This document shows, in pieces, positions 8,557 through 15,480 of a stretch of 64,000 nucleotides of DNA. The stretch lies in the NCBI GenBank assembly GCA_016285245.1, contig JAEEQH010000001.1, forward strand, positions 1-64,000, read 5' to 3'. The notes beneath the pieces are model-generated. The model was not told the origin of the DNA. It did no database searches and saw only the letters and a program-made list of their open reading frames with translations. Origin of the DNA: Prevotella sp. (GTDB lineage Bacteria; Bacteroidota; Bacteroidia; Bacteroidales; Bacteroidaceae). Positions within the stretch are counted from its first letter, which is position 1, and every line of letters begins with the position of its first letter. Position numbers and translations under genes: made by a program.

Positions 8557-9495
8557 ATGCAAAGTCGAAAAGTGCTTCTGTCGCTATTGCTGCTGGCGTC
8601 TTTCACAGGTGCTCTGGCACAGTACGATCCGTCGTTCAGTCACTACTGGGCGATGGAGACGTCGTATAACCCCGGCGCTGTTGGCAAGTCGCCTTTGCTG
8701 AACGTCACCGCCGCCTACAACATGACGCTGGTGGGCTTCAAGCGCAATCCGAAGACGGTCTATGCCAGTGCCGACATGCCCGTCTATGCCATCGGCACCT
8801 ACCACGGCGTGGGCGTGCAGATGCTGAACGATGGCCTGGGCCTGTTCTCGCACCAGAAGATTGGGGCGCAGTATGCCTACCGTCATAAGCTGCTGGGTGG
8901 CACCATCAGCGTTGGCGTCCAGGGTGCGCTGCTCAGCGAGAAGTTCGACGGCTCGGACCTGGATTTGGAAGAGGCTGGCGACCCCGCCTTCGCCACGGGT
9001 CAGGTGACGGGAACGGCTGTTGACGTAGGTGCTGGCATCTACTACAGCCACCGCAACTGGTATGTCGGCGTGTCGGCGCAGCACCTGACGGCCCCCACCG
9101 TTGAACTGGGTGAAACGAACCAGATAGAGATAGCCCGTTCGTATTATTTCACGGGCGGATACAATATTAAGCTAAGAAATCCGTTTCTTACGATACACAC
9201 CTCTGTGTTCGGCACGACCGACGGCGTGAGCTACAAGGGTCAGCTGACGGGACGCCTGAAGTATACGCATGAGGAGAAAATGATGTATGCCGGTTTGTCG
9301 TACAGCCCGTCGAACTCCGTGACGCTGCATATAGGCGGTAACTTCCACGGCATCACGCTGGGCTACAGTTACGAGGCCTACACGTCGGCCATCAACATCG
9401 GCAACGGCAGCCACGAGCTAATCCTGGGCTACCAGACGGACATCAGTCTCGGCAAGAAGGGCCGCAACCATCACCAGAGTGTGAGAATTCTCTGA
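8557..9495 (+). CDS. PorP/SprF family type IX secretion outer-membrane protein
   Basis: A 312-aa protein with a signal peptide (cleavage near ALAQ, residue 22) and the PorP/SprF opening QYDPSFSHYWAMETSYNPGAVG. The rest is alternating beta-strands of an outer-membrane barrel ending in LILGYQTDISLG. In Bacteroidetes porP/sprF directly precedes gldK-L-M-N, as here, and the protein is needed for assembly or gating of the type IX translocon. Standard length. It is divergent from the GH43 gene and is probably the first gene of the operon. Confidence 0.93.
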   Translation: MQSRKVLLSLLLLASFTGALAQYDPSFSHYWAMETSYNPGAVGKSPLLNVTAAYNMTLVGFKRNPKTVYASADMPVYAIGTYHGVGVQMLNDGLGLFSHQKIGAQYAYRHKLLGGTISVGVQGALLSEKFDGSDLDLEEAGDPAFATGQVTGTAVDVGAGIYYSHRNWYVGVSAQHLTAPTVELGETNQIEIARSYYFTGGYNIKLRNPFLTIHTSVFGTTDGVSYKGQLTGRLKYTHEEKMMYAGLSYSPSNSVTLHIGGNFHGITLGYSYEAYTSAINIGNGSHELILGYQTDISLGKKGRNHHQSVRIL

Positions 9496-9563
9496 AATGA
9501 GGAACGAGGAACGAGGAAGGAGGAACGAGGAACGAGAAATGAAAATGATAAATGAATAAATGA
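9495..9563 (+). repeat. Heptamer array upstream of gldK
   Basis: About nine 7-bp units (GAGGAAC, then degenerating to GATAAAT-like units) fill the whole gap between the porP-like stop and the gldK start. This is the left-arm sequence of the hairpin elements found inside waaA and the aminopeptidase P gene, here without its partner. Confidence 0.75.
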
Positions 9564-9564
9564 T

Positions 9565-11016
9565 ATGAAAAGACTGACAATAGTACTTTGCGCCGCTGCG
9601 TTGCTGTTGCTGACAAGTTGCTTCGGCAGTAAGTTGGCATCACAACAGGGCGGCGAGGTAACGGGCTCTGCCGGCAAGGCTTTCTCGGAGCCGGCGCCCT
9701 ATGGTATGGTGCTCGTGAAGCGTGGTCATCTGCGTATGGGTATCGAGAGTCCCGACTCCCTGTGGGGTCGTGAGACGCCGACCCGTGACATCTCCGTCGA
9801 CGGTTTCTGGATGGACGATACGGAGATTACCAACTCCGAGTACAGACAGTTCGTGAACTACGTCCGCGACAGTATCCTCCGTGAGCGTCTGGCCGATCCG
9901 AACTATGGCGGTGACGAGTCGTACAAGATTGAGGAAGACAAGAACGGTGACCCCGTGCCGCCGCACCTGAACTGGAAGAAGGCGCTGCCGCGCAAGCCCA
10001 ACGAGGACGAGCTGCGTGCCTTCGAGAGTCTGTACGTCACCAACCCCGTGACTGGCGAGAAGATGCTCGACGCGTCGCAGATGAACTACCGCTATGAAAT
10101 CTACGACTACACCGCCGCTGCTCTGCGCCGTAACCGTCTGAATCCCGAGGAACGAAACCTGAATACCGACATCACCGTTGATCCCGATGAGAAGGTATGG
10201 ATCTCGAAGGATACCGCCTATATCAACGAGGAGGGCAAGATTGTGCGCCAGACCATCGAGCGCGAGCTCACTGGTCCGTGGGACTTCCTGAACACGTACA
10301 TTATTAATATATACCCCGACACGACATGCTGGGTGAACGACTTCCCCAATGCCGACAACGAGGTGTATATGCGTAACTACTTCTCGAATCCCGCCTATAA
10401 CTCCTATCCCGTGGTGGGCGTGACGTGGGAACAGGCCAACGCCTTCTGTGCGTGGCGCACGGAGTACCTGCTGAAGGGCCTCGGCCCGGCTGCCCGCTTT
10501 GTGCAGCGCTACCGTCTGCCGACGGAGGCCGAGTGGGAGTATGCTGCCCGTGGCAAGGACGGCACGGAGTTCCCTTGGGAGAACGAGGACGTGGCCACCG
10601 GCAAGGGCTGTTTCTTTGCGAACTTCAAGCCCGACGACGGTAACTACACGAAGGACGGTAACCTCATCACCTCGAAGGTGGGCATCTATAGTGCCAATAG
10701 CAACGGCCTGTACGACATGGCCGGTAACGTGGCTGAGTGGACGTCGACCATCTACACCGAGGCTGGTGTCGATGCCATGAACGACGTGAACCCGCAGCTG
10801 AAGTATAACGCCGCCAAGGAGGACCCCTATCGTCTGAAGAAGAAGTCGGTACGCGGCGGCTCGTGGAAAGACCCCGAGAGCTACATCCGTTCGGCATGGC
10901 GCAGCAGCGAGTTCCAGAACCAGCCGCGCTCGTACATCGGTTTCCGCTGTGTCCGCTCGCTGGCCAATACCACCAGTGAGAAAGCCCGTGAGACTGCCGG
11001 AAAGAAAAAGAAGTAA
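9565..11016 (+). CDS. gldK: Type IX secretion ring lipoprotein GldK/PorK
   Basis: A 483-aa lipoprotein (lipobox LLTSC, Cys19) with a SUMF1-like fold: MVLVKRGHLRMG, WMDDTEITNSEYRQF, LPTEAEWEYAARG, DMAGNVAEWTSTIY, VRGGSWKD and IGFRCVR. The long insert between the first and second SUMF1 halves (about residues 120-260) is typical of GldK. GldK and GldN form the periplasmic ring of the type IX secretion machine under the outer membrane. It is second in the porP-gldK-gldL-gldM-gldN order. The ATG at 9565 is preceded by a heptamer array, not by a visible Shine-Dalgarno site. Confidence 0.96.
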   Translation: MKRLTIVLCAAALLLLTSCFGSKLASQQGGEVTGSAGKAFSEPAPYGMVLVKRGHLRMGIESPDSLWGRETPTRDISVDGFWMDDTEITNSEYRQFVNYVRDSILRERLADPNYGGDESYKIEEDKNGDPVPPHLNWKKALPRKPNEDELRAFESLYVTNPVTGEKMLDASQMNYRYEIYDYTAAALRRNRLNPEERNLNTDITVDPDEKVWISKDTAYINEEGKIVRQTIERELTGPWDFLNTYIINIYPDTTCWVNDFPNADNEVYMRNYFSNPAYNSYPVVGVTWEQANAFCAWRTEYLLKGLGPAARFVQRYRLPTEAEWEYAARGKDGTEFPWENEDVATGKGCFFANFKPDDGNYTKDGNLITSKVGIYSANSNGLYDMAGNVAEWTSTIYTEAGVDAMNDVNPQLKYNAAKEDPYRLKKKSVRGGSWKDPESYIRSAWRSSEFQNQPRSYIGFRCVRSLANTTSEKARETAGKKKK

Positions 11017-11028
11017 CGGCGTAGCCAA

Positions 11029-11061
11029 ATTGAAAATCGAAAACGTAAATCGTAAATAGAA
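11029..11061 (+). repeat. Heptamer array upstream of gldL
   Basis: Five imperfect 7-mers (ATTGAAA, ATCGAAA, ACGTAAA and similar) end at the gldL start codon. Same period-7 class as elsewhere, different sequence. Confidence 0.6.
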
Positions 11062-11949
11062 ATGACACAGTATAGTAAATTCAACGTCATCTATCGTCTG
11101 CAGAAATGGCTCGACAGCGTGCCTGGCCAGACGTTCATGAACTACGCATACAGCTGGGGCGCATCCATCGTGATCCTGGGTACGCTCTTCAAACTGACCC
11201 ACCTGCCGGGTGCCAACTTCATGCTGTTCCTCGGTATGGGTACTGAGGTCGTCGTGTTCTTCATTGCCGCTTTCGACCGTCCGTTCGACAAGACAGCCGA
11301 CGGTATGGACCTGCCGACGCATGTTGGCGAGGGCGTGATCATCGGTGGCGGTTCGGAGAACCATGAGCCGCTGGAGAGTGAGGCCTATCAGGAAGGCGCT
11401 GGCTATCAGGGACCGACCGTGGTCGGTGGCGGTAGTACCGTCGTTGGTGGTGGCTCCGTCGTTGGCGGCGGTGGCACCGTGATTATCGGTGGCGGTGGTA
11501 GCGGTGCACAGGTAGCTGCCCTGAACGAAGGCGCCGGACAGGCTGCCGTCGACAGCGAGGCTATTGCTGCCGTCTCGTCGTCGGTGACGACGATGGCTGG
11601 TGGTACTGTGGTGCCGCCGGTGCCCGTCAATCCCGAACTGGAGGAGGCTACGAGCAACTATGTCGACGAGCTGAAGAACCTCACCGAGATGCTGCATAAG
11701 GTGGCGGAGCAGAGCGAGCGTCTGTCGCGCGACAGCGAGGAGATGGAGAACCTGAACCGCACGCTGACCGGTATCTGCAAGATCTACGAGATGCAGCTGA
11801 AGGGTGCCAGCCAGCAGATTGGTACCATCGATGAGATCAACGAACAGACCAAGCGTATGGCCGACCAGATAGCGGAACTGAACCAGATTTACGCCCGCAT
11901 GATCGAGGCCATGACGGTGAATATGCCGAAGGGACCATTGGCCCAATAA
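11062..11949 (+). CDS. gldL: Type IX secretion motor protein GldL/PorL
   Basis: A 295-aa inner-membrane protein. Two transmembrane helices lie in residues 25-75 (SWGASIVILGTLFKLTHLPG and the MLFLGMGTEVVVFFIAAFDRP segment), as in GldL, the proton-driven stator partner of GldM. Residues 114-150 are a low-complexity Gly/Val stretch (VVGGGSTVVGGG ... IIGGGGSG). After that comes a helical, coiled-coil-prone C-terminus (about 195-290) with Glu-rich helices. The N-terminal half is well conserved; the glycine-rich spacer is unusual and may be a flexible linker. Confidence 0.95.
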   Translation: MTQYSKFNVIYRLQKWLDSVPGQTFMNYAYSWGASIVILGTLFKLTHLPGANFMLFLGMGTEVVVFFIAAFDRPFDKTADGMDLPTHVGEGVIIGGGSENHEPLESEAYQEGAGYQGPTVVGGGSTVVGGGSVVGGGGTVIIGGGGSGAQVAALNEGAGQAAVDSEAIAAVSSSVTTMAGGTVVPPVPVNPELEEATSNYVDELKNLTEMLHKVAEQSERLSRDSEEMENLNRTLTGICKIYEMQLKGASQQIGTIDEINEQTKRMADQIAELNQIYARMIEAMTVNMPKGPLAQ

Positions 11950-11991
11950 GTCCTTTAGCCCCATAAGTCTCATAAGACCCATCAGAAAACT

Positions 11992-13560
11992 ATGGCAATA
12001 AAGAAAAGACCCGTCTCTCCGCGCCAGAAGATGATCAACCTGATGTATGTCGTGTTGATGGCGATGTTGGCGTTGAACGTCTCTAACGAGGTGCTCAACG
12101 GCTTCTCCATCGTCGGCGAGAGCATTGGCAGGACGACGGAGAACGCTATCAAAGATAACATGGCCATCTACGAAGCCTTCGAGCAGCAGATGCAGTCCAA
12201 TCCCCAGAAGGTGCGGGAGTGGTATGAGAAAGCCCAGCAGGTGAAGCGGATGAGCGACTCGCTCTACAACTTTGCTGCCGAGCTGAAGCTGGCCATTGCC
12301 CGTGAGGCTGACGGTGCCGAGGGCGATCCGGAGAATCTGGAGAACCAGGAGGACCTCGAGGCCTCGAACCAGGTGATGCTCGCTCCGGGCCGTGGCCGTG
12401 GTGCCGCCCTGAAGGCCGCCATCGACTCCTACCGTGACCGTATTCTGACGATGATTCCCGATACGGCCAAGCAGCGCAATATCGCTAACGACCTGACGAC
12501 CGAGGTGTCGGCGAAGAAGCGTACTTTAGGTAAGAACTGGCAGGAGACACAGTTTGAGTCCATGCCCGCCATCGCCGCCGTTACTATCCTGTCGAAGTTG
12601 CAGGGCGACGTGCGTAATGCTGAGAAAGAAGTGCTCCACACGCTGGTACAGAACATCGACGTGAAGGATATCCGCGTGAACCTCCTCGAGGCTTTCGTCA
12701 TCCCCAACTCCCAGACTGTCGTGCGTGGTGACAAGTTCTCGGCCAAGATTGTCATGGCCGCCGTCGACACCACCCAGGTGCCCGACATCTATATTGGTGG
12801 CAAGAAGATGACACTGCGCGACAATACCTATGAGCTCATTTGCGGCCGCACAGGCGACTTCACTCTGGCTGGTTATATCGAGACCGTCAACGGCAATGGC
12901 GACAAGATCCGTCGCGACTTCTCCCAGAAGTATACCGTTGTTGACCCTTCGGCTACCGTCTCTGCCGACCTGATGAATATGCTCTATGCCGGCTACTCGA
13001 ACCCCATCAGCGTCAGTGTGCCCGGTGTGCCCCTGAACAAGGTTCAGGCCACGATGTCGGGTGGCGGCACGCTGCAGCCGACAGGCCCCGGCAAGTACAT
13101 CGCCCGTCCGTCGAAGGTGGGCGAGAACGTCACCATCACCGTCACGTCGACCAATACCGGCCGTCCGCAGCAGATGGGACAGTTCACCTTCCGTGTGAGG
13201 AAACTGCCCGATCCTACGCCGTTCATCGCCATGAAGGACGAGCAGGGTAACCCCTCGCGCTTCAAGGGCGGCGGCCTGCCCAAGGGTAGTCTGATGGGTA
13301 TCGACGCCCTCGGCGCTGCCATCGACGACGGCATCCTTGACATTGCTTTCCGTGTGGTATCGTTCGAGACGGTGTTCTTCGACAACATGGGTAACGCCGT
13401 GCCGATGGCCAGCAACGGTGCACAGTTCAGCGAGCGCCAGAAGGACACCTTCCGCAAGCTGGCCCGCAACCGCCGCTTCTACATCTCGCGTGTCGTGGCC
13501 GTCGGTCCTGACGGTATCCAGCGTACGCTGCAGAACCCCATGGAGATCATTGTTAAGTGA
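11992..13560 (+). CDS. gldM: Type IX secretion motor protein GldM/PorM
   Basis: A 522-aa protein with one N-terminal transmembrane helix (PRQKMINLMYVVLMAMLALNVS) that pairs with GldL to form the motor, and a long periplasmic part. Residues 35-220 are the helical first domain. The later beta-domains carry typical GldM segments such as YAGYSNPISVSVPGVP and the end IQRTLQNPMEIIVK. Length fits the family (about 515-525). It starts 42 nt after gldL; the gap holds a 9-bp-period repeat. Confidence 0.96.
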   Translation: MAIKKRPVSPRQKMINLMYVVLMAMLALNVSNEVLNGFSIVGESIGRTTENAIKDNMAIYEAFEQQMQSNPQKVREWYEKAQQVKRMSDSLYNFAAELKLAIAREADGAEGDPENLENQEDLEASNQVMLAPGRGRGAALKAAIDSYRDRILTMIPDTAKQRNIANDLTTEVSAKKRTLGKNWQETQFESMPAIAAVTILSKLQGDVRNAEKEVLHTLVQNIDVKDIRVNLLEAFVIPNSQTVVRGDKFSAKIVMAAVDTTQVPDIYIGGKKMTLRDNTYELICGRTGDFTLAGYIETVNGNGDKIRRDFSQKYTVVDPSATVSADLMNMLYAGYSNPISVSVPGVPLNKVQATMSGGGTLQPTGPGKYIARPSKVGENVTITVTSTNTGRPQQMGQFTFRVRKLPDPTPFIAMKDEQGNPSRFKGGGLPKGSLMGIDALGAAIDDGILDIAFRVVSFETVFFDNMGNAVPMASNGAQFSERQKDTFRKLARNRRFYISRVVAVGPDGIQRTLQNPMEIIVK

Positions 13561-13711
13561 AGAGTGAAGAATGAAGAGTGAAGAATTTGCTACCGCATAT
13601 AATAATTTGAGATATATGAATACAAAGAGAATTAACAATAGTAAAAGTGAATGGTGGAAGTTTGGAGTGCTGATGTTATTCTTCACTCTTCACTCTTCAC
13701 TCTTCACTTCC
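13557..13711 (+). repeat. Paired heptamer arrays at the gldM-gldN junction
   Basis: Left array 13557-13588 repeats GAAGAGT/GAAGAAT. Right array 13678-13711 repeats its complement TCTTCAC about four times. The two can pair into a hairpin whose loop holds the gldN start codon (13616). The right array is translated as the hydrophobic core of the GldN signal peptide. Confidence 0.8.
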
Positions 13712-14728
13712 ATGGCCCAGCCGAAGCGCAGCCGTGTGCAGACCACACAGCAGGCCCAGCAGCAGAAGAAGCAGCAGGGTGCGCAGTCGCAGGGCATGAG
13801 CCGTCGTATGCAGATCAGCTACCCCGTGGCGCTCGATATGCCCGAGGATGTGGTGTGGCGTCGTGACATCTACCGTGAGCTCGACCTCAACGATGAGCAT
13901 AACTCCGGCCTCTACTACCCCGTGCAGCCGCAGGGTAAGCAGATGAACCTGTTCACGTATATCTTCAAACTGGCGCAGGGTGGTTACATTCCCATCTACG
14001 AGTATTCCGTGGCCAACGACGGTCAGGACGACTTCTCCGACGGTGCGAAGGTGAAGCTGAAAACGGTGCTCGACAACTACCACATCTTCTACGAGGAGCA
14101 GGATGGCAAGCTGAAGATTGACAATAGCGACATCCCGTCGCAGGAGGTGATGAAGTACTTCCTGAAGGAGAGTGCCTACTATGACCAGAGCAATGCCACG
14201 TTCCACATCAAGCCGCTGGCTCTCTGTCCGGTGATGATGCGCGAAGACGACTTCGGTGGTGAGGCTGCCCAGTACCCTCTGTTCTGGATTCGCTACGCCG
14301 ATCTGGAGCCGTACCTCAGCCGCCAGACCATTATGACGTCGGATGTCAATAATGCTGCCGTCATGTCGATGGACGACTTCTTTACGCTGAACAAGTACAA
14401 AGGAAAGATCTATAAGACCAACAATATGCTGGGCAAGACCCTCGCACAGATTGCCGGTGGCGACACGGCGAAGCTCTCCAGCGAGCAGCGCCGCATTGAG
14501 GCTGAACTCGATGCTTTCCGTAACAACATCTTTGGTGACAAAGCGAAGCGCGACTCCCTCGACAGCATCGCCAACAACCATCCTCAGAACGTGAAGGCTG
14601 CAGCGAAAGCCAAGAAGGCACGTGCGACAGCCGCTCCGAAGGCTAGGAAGGAGAAGGCTGGAGCCAAGAGCTCCGCATCGGCCGCCGCTCCGGCAGCCCG
14701 TGTCTCTGTGCGTCGTCAGCGCCACTAA
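13616..14728 (+). CDS. gldN: Type IX secretion ring protein GldN/PorN
   Basis: A 370-aa periplasmic protein that forms the ring with GldK. The start at 13616 (MNTKRINNSKSEW) is preferred over 13571 because it gives a normal-length signal peptide, and 13571 lies in a repeat array. GldN segments include MPEDVVWRRDIYRELDLNDEHN, NSGLYYPVQP and PLFWIRYADLEPYL. The signal peptide core FFTLHSSLFT is encoded by heptamer repeats. The C-terminal ~45 residues are Ala/Lys/Arg-rich and low-complexity, an addition to the conserved domain. Confidence 0.94.
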   Translation: MNTKRINNSKSEWWKFGVLMLFFTLHSSLFTSMAQPKRSRVQTTQQAQQQKKQQGAQSQGMSRRMQISYPVALDMPEDVVWRRDIYRELDLNDEHNSGLYYPVQPQGKQMNLFTYIFKLAQGGYIPIYEYSVANDGQDDFSDGAKVKLKTVLDNYHIFYEEQDGKLKIDNSDIPSQEVMKYFLKESAYYDQSNATFHIKPLALCPVMMREDDFGGEAAQYPLFWIRYADLEPYLSRQTIMTSDVNNAAVMSMDDFFTLNKYKGKIYKTNNMLGKTLAQIAGGDTAKLSSEQRRIEAELDAFRNNIFGDKAKRDSLDSIANNHPQNVKAAAKAKKARATAAPKARKEKAGAKSSASAAAPAARVSVRRQRH

Positions 14729-14784
14729 TGACGGCACTTCGTGCCTCGCTCGGCTTTGCCGCTTGCTACTGAAAGGACGCAAGA

Positions 14785-14899
14785 ATTGATAATTGAAAAT
14801 GATACATGATAAATGATAGAGAATTGAAGCACTCTTTTCGTGTCGGCCGCTCATTGCTGCTGATAGCTTTATCATTTATCATTTATCATTTGTCAATTA
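14785..14899 (+). repeat. Paired heptamer arrays around the PorT-like start codon
   Basis: Left array 14785-14819 (TTGATAA/TGATAAA units) contains the start codon at 14806. Right array 14868-14899 (three TTTATCA units and a degenerate one) is its complement and encodes SFIIYHLS in the signal peptide. A stem of about 30 bp would hide the start codon. Confidence 0.8.
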
Positions 14900-15477
14900 G
14901 TCCCGTAGGGGCGCAGAAGGTGCGCTTTGGCTTTAAGGGTGGTCTGGAACTGACACAGATGGAGTTCAGCAGCGACGCCCTCCGCGATGCCAACCGTGCC
15001 GGGTTCTATATCGGTCCACAAGTTAAGTTCAGCCTGCCTGTCGTCGGCCTCGGTATCGATGTGTCGGCCCTCTACAGCCGCCGTAGCCTGAAGGTCGAGG
15101 GCGAAACAATGCTTCAGGAGAGTCTGCTCATCCCGGGACATATCCGCTATGGCGCCGGCATCGGCGATGTGCTGACCGTCTTCCTCTGTACCGGTCCGCA
15201 GCTCAGCTTCAACCTTGGCGACGACATCCTCTACTGGCGCGACCGCTATGACAACAACAAACAGTATCTCCTCCAGAACACTATGCTCAGCCTGGATTTT
15301 GGTGCTGGCGTCACGATTGGCTCCAATCTGGAGGCTGCCGTTTACTATAACCAGCCGTTGGGCAAGACGGCCGACTTCACCTGGGACCAGTTAGGCTCCG
15401 AGGTGACGTCTTTCTCTTGGAAGCGCGCTAAGTCGCGTACCAATGCGTGGCACGTCTCATTATCATACTATTTCTGA
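14806..15477 (+). CDS. PorT-like outer-membrane beta-barrel protein
   Basis: A 223-aa outer-membrane barrel of the PorT/OMP beta-barrel type, beginning after the signal peptide with GAQKVRFGFKGGLELTQMEFS and ending in an aromatic strand (WHVSLSYYF). PorT-family barrels are accessory type IX secretion components, and this gene directly follows gldN; which paralogue it is cannot be decided. The ATG at 14806 lies in a repeat array. Residues 1-36 act as the signal peptide although residues 2-15 are unusually polar. A short GGCAC-TTC-GTGCC hairpin lies in the gap before it. Confidence 0.75.
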   Translation: MINDRELKHSFRVGRSLLLIALSFIIYHLSISPVGAQKVRFGFKGGLELTQMEFSSDALRDANRAGFYIGPQVKFSLPVVGLGIDVSALYSRRSLKVEGETMLQESLLIPGHIRYGAGIGDVLTVFLCTGPQLSFNLGDDILYWRDRYDNNKQYLLQNTMLSLDFGAGVTIGSNLEAAVYYNQPLGKTADFTWDQLGSEVTSFSWKRAKSRTNAWHVSLSYYF

Positions 15478-15480
15478 CCC

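Noticed and set aside
6762..8606. Longer start for the GH43 gene at 8606
   Set aside because: It would begin upstream of the -7 element, overlap the divergent porP-like gene start and bury the lipoprotein signal.
9640..11982. 780-aa minus-strand frame across gldK and gldL
   Set aside because: It is antisense to two well-supported genes and has low-complexity His/Leu/Val composition with no recognisable domain.
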